A program made the translations under genes and the position numbers. From the NCBI GenBank assembly GCA_903863295.1, contig CAIPBM010000171.1, positions 1 through 64,000 of the forward strand: 64,000 bases of DNA. The letters are read 5' to 3'. The DNA comes from an uncultured Verrucomicrobiota bacterium (GTDB lineage Bacteria > Verrucomicrobiota > Verrucomicrobiia > Methylacidiphilales > UBA1321). Numbering within the stretch: position 1 is the first letter of the stretch; each line of letters opens with the position of its first letter. The notes below the pieces were generated by a model. That model saw only the letters and a list, made by a program, of their open reading frames with translations, was not told the DNA's origin and ran no database searches. Of the stretch, positions 44,501-52,168 are shown one piece after another.

Positions 44501-45367
44501 GCGCCACTGGACAATCTTGTCGACATCCGCCTGGGTCAGCCCGGGAATCGCCGTCAGGTCGGCCTGCCCCAGGCGTCCACGCTTGCTCGATTTATCGAAG
44601 TCGGTTGCCAGCCCGATCGCGTTGCCTGACGCCGTATTGGAGTTGCATCCCGCCGTATTGGCGTCCAGCAAGCCGCCCTCGTCGTAGATCATGTAGGCAT
44701 ACCGCCCCACGACATAGTTGGTCGAGTTGGAATTGTCCTTTAGTGTCGAGCTCCACGCCGCGAAGGGCTTGGGCCCAGCACGCGTCACCAGCGTCCAATC
44801 GGGCGCGGTGAAATTAGTCGCCACTTCATTGGTGTCCATTAAGAGCGCCTTATTCCAGCGCGCGGCGGTAATCGAGCGACCGTCGATCGATGAGGCGCTC
44901 CCGCTGTTCAACTGGGAAGCCAAGTTGCTGGGGGGAAAGTCACTCGCATCATAAAGTGCGGCATTCGTGCTGGGGAAAAACTGCGCGTTATAGGTGCTCC
45001 GCTTTAATAAATTCGGGAACGGATCGTTCCCGGCACTCGGGTAATAGCCGGCAAAAGCCGGAACAATGGTCAGATTCGTGGTGGGGATGTAGACGTTCTG
45101 GGGATTGTAGGAATTGCTGTTGCCGGCAAATGGGCGGGAACCTGCCGCGATCTCCTGTCGGCAATCGTTCAGGATTTCCTGCAACGCGCCCTGGGCCAAT
45201 TGATCGGCCTTTTGCTGTCCGGCACTGCTGGAGGAAATCTGCCGGCTCGTAGTCGCGCGCGTCAGGATCAATGCCACCAGAAGCGTGAGAATAACCACCA
45301 GCGAGAGGATCAGAATCAGCGCGGCACCATGCGATCCGCTATGAATATTATTTCGGCGCGTTTTCAA
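41525..45367 (-). CDS. Verru_Chthon cassette protein A
   Basis: A 1280-aa protein. The start is taken as TTG 45367, which overlaps the stop of gene C (TTGA) and gives MKTRRNNIHSGSHGAALILI, a prepilin/GspK-PilX-like N-terminal helix (LILSLVVILTLLVALILTRA). Then follows a very long, Asn/Ser/Thr-rich, mostly beta extracellular part. The family (TIGR02600 type) is the large member of a four-gene cassette known from Verrucomicrobia. By analogy with minor pseudopilins it should sit at the tip of a short pilus-like fibre. Its biological role is unknown. A longer frame to 45493 overlaps gene C and has no support. Confidence 0.88.
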   Translation of the reverse strand: MKTRRNNIHSGSHGAALILILSLVVILTLLVALILTRATTSRQISSSSAGQQKADQLAQGALQEILNDCRQEIAAGSRPFAGNSNSYNPQNVYIPTTNLTIVPAFAGYYPSAGNDPFPNLLKRSTYNAQFFPSTNAALYDASDFPPSNLASQLNSGSASSIDGRSITAARWNKALLMDTNEVATNFTAPDWTLVTRAGPKPFAAWSSTLKDNSNSTNYVVGRYAYMIYDEGGLLDANTAGCNSNTASGNAIGLATDFDKSSKRGRLGQADLTAIPGLTQADVDKIVQWRNARTANATNAAMSYFDYLFHGGFSTNTFQYNTNDPSAAFTTTQNGDQTFTTRQDLLDFFNFTWPGGTEAQALPYLGTFSRELNAPSYCPPNPVATSSNTISVASVASQYQYANNAESATSVNRNFPSVKFANGGMLLDGSGTVNAGDPLVRRRFPLSRIQLIQQKIANPNSTTNDALIHDYFGLVYSSATGKWTYTSPDSPSTVASSIKTLAQVAQVNPPREPDFFELLQAGILNGSLGKTAGTDLNKDASFPNGHSTSGSDTVDYDSRTDFQVIQIGANIIDQYGADPAPTTVTYGGTPSGNQPSDFYDFYGIGNLPYISKINQVIFRAKVPAGLNDPNGYGNPQLNQPWYYPNVSAWLQFELWNPHQNPEAGPALPLRVYAVGTATVVAFSSNSSNGGNAWSLWPGCTFQTEAYAYGQNTFTSAETITIPSSAYSTADNFREPQVLTSNLGVTVSVSADHLHEANDYSSGSGWDFIGLKTGDAFAPSYTAEHGGYYSPATPTGAPMNPTDAGVISGAGGITFYLQCEYPAGSGNWRTIQRVKNCIVTPDTGTVLPSCWLKCLSGIDNDWEVPSHSLTSVQSASATTRPKSAYRMLPDPRTDRFGVFEGFREDTASTDLVGPSFNETVLPSVFGNATRGLLGYDWDTGRMRVPTTWNYLAAYQGYKSFVKQYTSNGWYDDMILNYQTWQTYPGGVWAGLLNINAKNIPTAIKTGGNQLTNFSFYNYYYADNDGIIRGGDGYYADGNDHDANGFTDGFSAQMKSSAGTDTGIDHPERPLILKRPFRTVGELGYVHRGEPWKSLDFFTKDSADAGLLDLFSIDEEDVVAGTVDLNTRQAPVIQAILQGETKNELAASAAATGDPIISTSDATALANLLVTERFGTTSATGPLANRSELVTRFLGQNSASTSYTAFPLNKTRREAVVRPLAAVGNTRTWNLLIDIIAQSGRYPASATGLTQFQIEGEKRYWWHLSIDRFTGQIVASQLEPVYE

Positions 45368-46341
45368 AGTGAAGAGGGGGAGGGGAGCGTGTTGATCGGA
45401 ATCGTCCGCGCAAAGATGCGGACCGCCTGCGCAGCCTGAACCGGGAGATTGGCCTGCGTGGCAAAATTTGATTGGTTGATGACGGTCTGCCACTGGGCGA
45501 TCGGTGGAAGGGACTGGTTCGCCCCAACCTTGAAATCGCCCAGAGCCGACGTGACGCCGGAAAGATCCGGAGTGTTGGCCCCATGGGCCACCAGCGCTCG
45601 ACTGCGGTCATCCAGCACCGCGATTGCCATGTAGATGGCCGAGACATCCTGCCAGCCATTCAGCGCGGTATGATTGGGCGTAGAGAGAAACGGGACATTC
45701 GAGAAGGTGCCATCGCTCAGGATGTAGCAATACTCCAGACGAAAGACGCCGTCGGCCAGGACTTGGTAGTCCGTATCCGTTCCCAAATTCAAATCGGGAT
45801 AACCTCCCGCACCGGTCCCGGCAAGGTTCGCCCACGTCGTCGAGAGGGTCGCAGGCAAAAAGACCATCGGAATTCCGGACGAAATCGTATTCCAGCCCGT
45901 TCCCTTTGCCAGCCGCTGCATCTGGTAGGTCTGGCTGTAGATCCGGTAGGCGAGCAGGGAGACCTTATTGCGCGGCGCCGGATCCGGGCTGGCGGAAAAA
46001 TACCCCGACGCCATGGCGTAAAAAGCCATGTTGTCGTTTCCTGCCTGGGTCTGATTGGAATCTTTGACAATATAATCGACATCGGTCCGCTTCAGCATGG
46101 AGGTCAGGTCAATCGTCAAGCGGTCAAAGACCAGCCGGGCCTGGGCGTCAGCATCCATTTTTTCCGTGCTGTGATTTAACAAATTTTGGGCCTCCAGCGT
46201 CAGGGCCGCGCAGACCGCGAAAATGAGCAGCAGCACCGTCATCGCCACGAGCAGTTCCACCAGCGTAAAACCCTGCCGGATCTTTCGTGAGGGAACAGCG
46301 CAGCAAATCATAAAATAGACGCGACGGGAAAGCGATTTCAT
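45364..46341 (-). CDS. Verru_Chthon cassette protein C (prepilin-like)
   Basis: A 325-aa prepilin-like protein. After a basic leader comes the type IV prepilin cleavage motif GFTLVELLVAMTVLLLIFAV, with Gly before the cut and Glu at +5. A periplasmic C-terminal domain follows. This is the third gene of the D-B-C-A cassette. ATG 46341 or the internal ATG 46311 may start it. Processing would need a prepilin peptidase encoded elsewhere. Confidence 0.85.
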   Translation of the reverse strand: MKSLSRRVYFMICCAVPSRKIRQGFTLVELLVAMTVLLLIFAVCAALTLEAQNLLNHSTEKMDADAQARLVFDRLTIDLTSMLKRTDVDYIVKDSNQTQAGNDNMAFYAMASGYFSASPDPAPRNKVSLLAYRIYSQTYQMQRLAKGTGWNTISSGIPMVFLPATLSTTWANLAGTGAGGYPDLNLGTDTDYQVLADGVFRLEYCYILSDGTFSNVPFLSTPNHTALNGWQDVSAIYMAIAVLDDRSRALVAHGANTPDLSGVTSALGDFKVGANQSLPPIAQWQTVINQSNFATQANLPVQAAQAVRIFARTIPINTLPSPSSL

Positions 46342-46404
46342 AGGTGGCTCACCAGTAATTTCAGGGGCCTCTCTGCTCTAGATCTTGTCTCGTCGCACCT
46401 TGAT

Positions 46405-46869
46405 CTAACTGCGGTTGAGTGCAAAAAATACTTCCACGGCTGGCGATGCATTGACGGCTTGGGCCGGCCACGAAAGCTTCGCCAGTCCGGTAATGGTATT
46501 TTGCAAGCTTGGAGGGCTGAGCGTCACGGTGACCTTGTACCTGGCCCCGGCGGAAGTCGCATTCGGCAACGCCCCGCCGGATTGATCCAGATAAATGGTT
46601 TGGGATTGGTTTCCGCTGCTTGTCGCAGTCGGCAGCGACAATTGATAAGTCGGGGAAGTCTGCGCCGTTGCGGGTGTCGATTTTAAATCTGAAACAACCG
46701 TGGACACCACATTGATCCCCGTCGTTTCCTCGGAGGCATTCTTGATCGTTGCCAGACTGAGCGGTAATAGACCCAGCAAAACGATCAGGCAAAAGGACAT
46801 GATGGCAAGCGCCAGAACAACCTCGATCAGGGAAAATCCGCGCTTCTGAGATAAGCACCTGAGGTTCAT
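46405..46869 (-). CDS. Verru_Chthon cassette protein B (prepilin-like)
   Basis: A 154-aa minor-pseudopilin-like protein with motif RGFSLIEVVLALAIMSFCLI and Glu at +5 after the cleavage Gly. It is short and matches cassette B proteins (TIGR02598 type). Its start codon overlaps the stop of gene D (ATGA), so translation is coupled. A gap of 63 bp separates it from gene C. Confidence 0.85.
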   Translation of the reverse strand: MNLRCLSQKRGFSLIEVVLALAIMSFCLIVLLGLLPLSLATIKNASEETTGINVVSTVVSDLKSTPATAQTSPTYQLSLPTATSSGNQSQTIYLDQSGGALPNATSAGARYKVTVTLSPPSLQNTITGLAKLSWPAQAVNASPAVEVFFALNRS

Positions 46870-47579
46870 GGTCGATAAATCCGGACAGCTCCGCTCAGCC
46901 CCGCGACTTGAATGGCTGCATAGTTTGATTGATTACCATAGACCGGCTTCAGGCCAACTTCAAAAAAAGGCGCGGCATTTCCTCCCACCTCGCTGACCAC
47001 CCCCTGAGGATCGATCTGAAGGATACCCGCGCTCGTCACTCCCTGGATGCTCGTCGGCCCCGTGGTATTGGTGAACTGGTAGGTGCCAATCGCAAACGAA
47101 TAGGGCGTGGCGGATTGGGCAAAGGTTGAATCGCCTAGTTTGTAACTGTTGGGCACCACCTGCCGGGCATTCCCACTCGTCGTGCTGTTTGCCGGAAGGG
47201 AGACAGTCTGGATATTGGGGATCTTCAGCAATTTATTAATCGCCTTGTAGGTGCCAGAAGTCTGGTTCAAACTAGGATTGTTGGCGGAGAAAATCTGGGT
47301 CGAGTCGTTGGACGCAATCACCCCGATAATCATGGAGCCGGTGGGCGAAGCTGTGCTGTCCTGCAAAACACCTACATAGACGTACGTGTTCATTGACATG
47401 GCATAGGATCGGGCCTGTTCCAACGTATCGCTCACGCTATAAATACCCTGACTCACCGTATTCGACTTAAACGAAGTGAGAACCGGAGCCCCGAGCCCAA
47501 TCAGAATGACGGCGATGGCACAGACAACCAGCATCTCAACCAAAGTAAAACCCTGTTGTCCGCGGCGATAGTTACTCAT
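46866..47579 (-). CDS. Verru_Chthon cassette protein D (prepilin-like)
   Basis: A 237-aa prepilin-like protein from ATG 47579 (MSNYRRGQQGFTLVEMLVVC), with AAGGG five bases upstream. The frame open to 47648 adds 23 residues without support. After the N-terminal helix comes a GspH-like beta domain (LEQARSYAMSMNTYVYVGVL). It is the first gene of the cassette. Its upstream region carries a LacI-type operator at 47717-47730. Confidence 0.85.
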   Translation of the reverse strand: MSNYRRGQQGFTLVEMLVVCAIAVILIGLGAPVLTSFKSNTVSQGIYSVSDTLEQARSYAMSMNTYVYVGVLQDSTASPTGSMIIGVIASNDSTQIFSANNPSLNQTSGTYKAINKLLKIPNIQTVSLPANSTTSGNARQVVPNSYKLGDSTFAQSATPYSFAIGTYQFTNTTGPTSIQGVTSAGILQIDPQGVVSEVGGNAAPFFEVGLKPVYGNQSNYAAIQVAGLSGAVRIYRP

Positions 47580-47716
47580 AATCCCTTGCCTTTCTTGGAG
47601 GAGGTGTCCGGTTGTAGTGCGTTCAGTGTGATCGGATCCGCTGGACACTTGGCTTGAACCGCGCGCAATTGCATCGTAAGGACAATAATCGCGAGCTAAG
47701 GTCTCGTCAACATAAA

Positions 47717-47730
47717 TCGGAACGATCAGA
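47717..47730. promoter_or_regulatory. LacI-type operator 3 (Verru_Chthon cassette)
   Basis: TCGGAACGATCAGA, whose complement TCTGATCGTTCCGA differs from operator 4 at one position. It lies 138 bp upstream of the cassette D start. Confidence 0.6.
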
Positions 47731-48053
47731 TAATGAGTTATTGTTCTGGTAATAGACGCTTATGCATAACGCTTACTCCTTACTTTCAGCACCTTACAAA
47801 AATAAGATCGCGGAAATTAGCTAGAGGACTTTAGCGAGTCAACCGCGCTTAATATACAAATAAGCCTGTGGAAAGCGCACTATATTCAACCAGCTTCTCC
47901 ACAGATAGAGCGTAGTCTGTAAAAGTTTAGGATGTAATATATTGGTTTTTGACCCAAATTTTTTCTGAACTTAGCACTGAAAGCCCTCCTCCCTAAGGGT
48001 GGCTTAAGCGAAAATGCTGGGCTACCTTCGTCTGTTCCAAATGAAACTTTATA

Positions 48054-48067
48054 TCGGATCGTTCCGA
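48054..48067. promoter_or_regulatory. LacI-type operator 4 (48109 operon)
   Basis: TCGGATCGTTCCGA within the longer inverted repeat ATATCGGA-tcgt-TCCGATAT (48051-48070). It lies 42 bp before ATG 48109 and directly abuts a TATTAT -10-like box at 48068-48073. Confidence 0.65.
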
Positions 48068-48108
48068 TATTATTTGACTTTGTCGCATGAGCGGAGTTTA
48101 CTTTGATC

Positions 48109-48633
48109 ATGCTCAAGATATCTTCTACATTCTCCAAGACTCTAGTCGCCAGTCTACTTTTTATCGCTTGCGCTGCTACGCCAAGCTTTGCCGATCCAGC
48201 CCCAGTTGTCCTTGTTGCAGGTTCAACAGGAGGCGACGTAGAGCTCAAGGAAGACGCTGGTGCTTTGAACGGCACCTATGCGCATCAGGGTAAGGATTAC
48301 AATCCAGTCGCCTTCGCAGCCGTGCCCAAGGATGGTACCTCTTTCACCATCTGGATTCGCCATCGTGGCGGCCCGTTCCAACTCAAGGGCACACCTGGTG
48401 GCCAACAGAAAGAAATCGTCTGGATTTGGGAGAAGCCCACTGAATTTACCTGGACCTCTTTCGGCACCCACACCAAGGACGAGCTTGGAGACTCGGTTGT
48501 GATCATCACCGCCGGTCAACCCGCTGCCGATAGCGGAATCGACGCCGTGCTTGTCGATCCCACCAATACCTTTGATCCGACGACTGCGAAGAAGGAAGAT
48601 TTACTAAAGCTCGCCCCCGCCCCGGCCAAGTAG
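48109..48633 (+). CDS. Secreted hypothetical protein upstream of a GH39-like gene
   Basis: A 174-aa protein from ATG 48109 with signal peptide (SKTLVASLLFIACAATPSFA). The mature domain is a compact beta-sandwich type (VELKEDAGALNGTYAHQGKD, TFTIWIRHRGGPFQLKG). The pattern is compatible with a small carbohydrate-binding fold, but I know no matching family. It is followed after 7 bp by the GH39-like gene, so both are made together, and a LacI-type operator precedes it. Confidence 0.75.
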   Translation: MLKISSTFSKTLVASLLFIACAATPSFADPAPVVLVAGSTGGDVELKEDAGALNGTYAHQGKDYNPVAFAAVPKDGTSFTIWIRHRGGPFQLKGTPGGQQKEIVWIWEKPTEFTWTSFGTHTKDELGDSVVIITAGQPAADSGIDAVLVDPTNTFDPTTAKKEDLLKLAPAPAK

Positions 48634-48640
48634 GACGTCG

Positions 48641-50047
48641 ATGATGTCTTACTCCATGACGCGCTGGTCTGCTTCTGCACTCTTCATCTTCCTCGGTTGT
48701 TCAGGCCTGCTTAACGCTCAGGATCCCTCAACCGACGCTACAGTTGTTAATGTCGATTTTTCCAAGGTAATCGCCACCACCAAGCCCGGAAGTTACGGGT
48801 TGAATGGGTTTGCTGCGATTGACCCAGCGGTGGTCGGCGATGACCGGTACCAGAAAAATCTCGATTACATCCATCCCGGTATTCTCCGCATTCATAGTTA
48901 TAATATGATGGGGGATTCCAAGACGACGCCCGGAGGCTGGCTGGACGAGCAAAATAAACAATGGGACCGCGGAAAAATCAAAGCCGTCCTCGATAAGCTT
49001 CCTCCCGGAGTTGAACTTCTCATCAACGTACCCACCTGGCCGGACTGGATGAGCGCAGACGGCGACAAGTGTCTCGTCGACTCGGATAGCAAGGCCTTTG
49101 CCGACTTCTGCGCTGACTTGGTGCGGATTGTTAATGTTGAGAACAAGCACCACGTCCGCTATTGGGAAATCACCAACGAGAAGGATGATGTCTACTGGGG
49201 AGCCCAAATCAACAATGGCAAACCACCCCGGATCGACGATCTGGTGAAGCTCTACCTCCAGTGCGCCGTGGCTATGAAAGCCGTTGATCCGACCATCCAG
49301 ACCGGCGGCCCTGCCGCGGCTCGTCCAGACCACCAGGATCAGGTTCGCCAATTCATCCATGGGGCCAAAGGCCAGCTCGATTTCGTCTCCTTTCACCAGT
49401 ATGCCAGCGGCAGCGCCAAGGACAGCGATTTATCAGTCTTCACCAAGGCCCAGGATTTCGGCAAAACTTCCGCGCAATATCATGACATTGTCCGTGAAGA
49501 TATTCCGGGACGCACGGTGCCCGTGGCAGGTGATGAATTTAACATTAGCTGGACGTGGGAGACCCAGGATCCCCGCATGAAGAACTACAAGGGGGCTGTG
49601 TTCGATGCCCTGGCCTTGACCAGTCTCGTGCAAAATGGTGCGGACTGGACCTGCGCTTGGAACGATTGCGATGGAGTCTACGGGAAAATGCAGCCGGGCG
49701 ACTATCAACTCCGCCCCAGTGCCGACCTGTATCATCTGTTAAACACCTATTTTATCGGTGACGTGGTCACAACCAGCTCAACCAATCCCAACATCATCGT
49801 CCCCTTTGCCGTGGTGAACGGAAATCACTATGCGCTTGCCTTGATCTCGATGCGCTCCACCCCGCAAGATTGTCAGGTTCAACTTCTACCTGAAGCTGCC
49901 CACACCTTTCCACAGAGTACACCAGCCACCCTCTATGAAATTGATGCGCAGGGCTTGCATCAAACCGCTACAACCTTGTCAGCAATCGCTCAATACCATT
50001 TTCCTTCAAGTTCCGTTGCGATTGTCACTTGGGATAAGCCTCAGTAA
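48641..50047 (+). CDS. Secreted GH39-like glycoside hydrolase
   Basis: A 468-aa enzyme with a signal peptide (WSASALFIFLGCSGLLNAQD) and a GH-A TIM barrel. YWEITNEKDD supplies the acid/base Glu and VAGDEFNISW the nucleophile Glu. It is a single-domain relative of the catalytic part of the 25906 protein (similar Y-G/N-x-N-G start, HPGILRIHSY versus LGFLRYHSA), without its binding modules. A short C-terminal beta-sandwich completes it. The two enzymes probably attack the same polysaccharide and share the same operator type. Confidence 0.82.
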   Translation: MMSYSMTRWSASALFIFLGCSGLLNAQDPSTDATVVNVDFSKVIATTKPGSYGLNGFAAIDPAVVGDDRYQKNLDYIHPGILRIHSYNMMGDSKTTPGGWLDEQNKQWDRGKIKAVLDKLPPGVELLINVPTWPDWMSADGDKCLVDSDSKAFADFCADLVRIVNVENKHHVRYWEITNEKDDVYWGAQINNGKPPRIDDLVKLYLQCAVAMKAVDPTIQTGGPAAARPDHQDQVRQFIHGAKGQLDFVSFHQYASGSAKDSDLSVFTKAQDFGKTSAQYHDIVREDIPGRTVPVAGDEFNISWTWETQDPRMKNYKGAVFDALALTSLVQNGADWTCAWNDCDGVYGKMQPGDYQLRPSADLYHLLNTYFIGDVVTTSSTNPNIIVPFAVVNGNHYALALISMRSTPQDCQVQLLPEAAHTFPQSTPATLYEIDAQGLHQTATTLSAIAQYHFPSSSVAIVTWDKPQ

Positions 50048-50172
50048 CTTGATGCGGAAAGGGATCATGTCCTGCGCGCACCTAAACACAGGCCTCTGCC
50101 CAATCTCGGCTTGCGGAATCTTGGCCATAAACCCAGAACTAGTGCTTGAACTCGCCTAAGACCCGCCGCGCC

Positions 50173-51222
50173 ATGAATCCCCCCAAACCGGCCAATCTCA
50201 AGGCGCTTGCCGATCATCTCGGGCTCAGCATCACCACGGTTTCGGATATCCTGTTGCGTGGGAAGGGAAATTACCGCACCAGAACGATCCAGCGGGTGCG
50301 CGATGCGGCGGTGAAATTAAAGTATCAACCCAATGCCCTCGCGCAAGGCATGCGACGGGGCAACACCAAGACGATTGGGCTGCTCATCACCTTCAATATC
50401 CTCGATCCCTTCTTCGCCGAATTGGTCAATCACCTGGAAGATCTTTTTGAACAGGAAGGCTACATGGTTCTTCTCAGTATCTCGGAAAAGAACATGGAGC
50501 GGGACCGCCAAGTCCTCGACTTTTTTGAATCGCGTCGGGTCGATGGCGTCGTCATGGGACCGATCTATGACTACAAAGAAAACGGTGCTATACACGATTT
50601 TTATAAAACCTCCATTCCATCGGTGGCCTTTCTCGCGGATCCACGCGTCGCCATCGACCGGGTGAATCTTAAGAATGGTCACTACTTCATCGGTAAAATG
50701 GCCGCAGAATATTTCCTCAAGGCCGGACATAAACGAATCGGTTACCTGATGGCGTCCCTGCCACTGAAGAAAAATGAGGGAGACACGCCATTCCGGGGGC
50801 TTTATGACACCCTGGTCAAAGCCGGAGTCTATGAGGAAAAATGGATCTGGCCGGCAGAAAGACCGCTGGCCGAGTTAGGTTACGAGCGGATGAAGATGAT
50901 CCTGAGGGAAAACAAACTGGAAGATCTCCCGACAGCGATTTTCTGTCATAACGATCATTGTGCGATCGGAGCCATGTTTGCCACGCGTGAGGCAGGGTAT
51001 CGCATCCCCGACGATTTGAGTTTCATCGGCACGGATAACATTATCACGTCCGCTTTTACCGAACCCCCGCTCACCACCATCGATCTATGTGCCAGGCAAA
51101 TCGCAGCAGAGGTCGCCCTGCTCATGCTTGAACGGCTCGCGCACAAGGACCGGGCGGAACGCATGAGCGCAGTGGAACCCCGTCTGATCGAGAGGCATTC
51201 CGTGCGCAAAATGATACCCTGA
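50173..51222 (+). CDS. LacI/GalR-family transcriptional regulator
   Basis: A 349-aa regulator from ATG 50173 (a TTG at 50146 would add nine residues). The HTH (NLKALADHLGLSITTVSDIL) and hinge YQPNALAQGMRR are clear. The effector domain (about 65-340) has KTIGLLITFNILDPFF and DDLSFIGTDNIITSAFTEPP typical of periplasmic-binding-like sensors. It is the best candidate for binding the four TCGGAWCGTTCCGA-type sites in this window, two of which flank the divergent region just upstream of its own operon. A truncated relative lies at 22475. Confidence 0.92.
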   Translation: MNPPKPANLKALADHLGLSITTVSDILLRGKGNYRTRTIQRVRDAAVKLKYQPNALAQGMRRGNTKTIGLLITFNILDPFFAELVNHLEDLFEQEGYMVLLSISEKNMERDRQVLDFFESRRVDGVVMGPIYDYKENGAIHDFYKTSIPSVAFLADPRVAIDRVNLKNGHYFIGKMAAEYFLKAGHKRIGYLMASLPLKKNEGDTPFRGLYDTLVKAGVYEEKWIWPAERPLAELGYERMKMILRENKLEDLPTAIFCHNDHCAIGAMFATREAGYRIPDDLSFIGTDNIITSAFTEPPLTTIDLCARQIAAEVALLMLERLAHKDRAERMSAVEPRLIERHSVRKMIP

Positions 51223-51277
51223 TAACAATTTCTTCGTGAAGAGATACCCTGCAAAACAACTTCAAAACCGGTTAGCT

Positions 51278-52044
51278 ATGAAAATACCTGTGCCTTTTTT
51301 CTTGGTAAAACCCCTGCTCAGTTTGTTTTTTATCCCGCTGCTTATCTCCGTCGCTGCGGCAGATGATTCTCAGGCGGTCACCGATTCTGTACCTCAAGCC
51401 CCCGCAGCAGTCACTCCGCCGAGCACACCCTCCAACGGCGACAATCAAGTTCTGGTTCCCGTCCACGATGTCGGTTTTGCCGCCGACTCAACCGTCAAGG
51501 ATGCTGACGGCTATCAGGTTCGCATTGGCGAGCTCTACTCCCCTGGCGGCGAGGCCTATATCCTTCCCTTTCGTCTTCCCGCTTTGCCCCCGGGTCAGCA
51601 ATTCAAAGGTCTCCATTTCCGCGTACAAGTCATGTCGATCTCCTCGGACAACGATACTAGTCCGCTCGGCAATGGCGATTTGTTCGTGCTAGGTGTTCGT
51701 GATAATTTCGCACCCGTCGACGGCGATTATTTTCAAGGCACGCCGCCCGATCCCAAGGCCACTTTGATCCAGCCCGGTTTCCTGAACCCGCAATCTCCCG
51801 TCCGGACCGATAGCACCACGGGGCCCTTCGTCGAAACCACCCCTGATGCCGATGCGAAGCTGGTCGCTTACGTCAATGATCTTTACGCCAAAGGCGATGT
51901 TGCCGGAAAATATCTTCTTTCCGCATCAGCTACGACGTCACCCCTATCCCAACGGGTAATAACGCCTACCAGCTCCTGACTACCGGCGCCAAGGTCGATC
52001 AGGAAAAGCCGACGCTGCTTTATTCCTTGGAGCCCAAAAAATAG
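51278..52044 (+). CDS. Secreted hypothetical protein, frameshifted near its end
   Basis: From ATG 51278 a protein with signal sequence (LLSLFFIPLLISVAAADDSQ) and a beta-sandwich domain (DADGYQVRIGELYSPGGEAY, GQQFKGLHFRVQVMSISSDN). The written frame ends early at 51979 with unrelated residues. A one-base shift at about 51917-51922 (TTCTTTCC) restores FRISYDVTPIPTGNNAYQLL and TTGAKVDQEKPTLLYSLEPK, ending at the TAG at 52044. The intact protein would be about 255 aa. The family is unknown to me; a secreted, possibly substrate-binding role is a guess from its place between the LacI gene and araB. Confidence 0.65.
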
Positions 52045-52168
52045 CCTGGCATGAAGGTCTATCTAGCGGCGCCTTGTCCCCCACGATGGAGATTCCGCGA
52101 AGTCTCGACATTACTGTAAAGTAGCTCGTCTCTTCTGTGAATCCGCATTCATAATAATATTCATTACC

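Larger units (their letters stand above)
47580..48108. other. Divergent control region between cassette D and the 48109 gene
   Basis: 529 bp without a convincing gene; reading frames here are short and of poor composition. It holds two copies of the LacI-type 14-mer, one on each side (47717-47730 and 48054-48067), and A/T-rich sequence around 47680-47960. It is the probable shared promoter region for the cassette (leftward) and the second GH39 operon (rightward). Confidence 0.6.
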
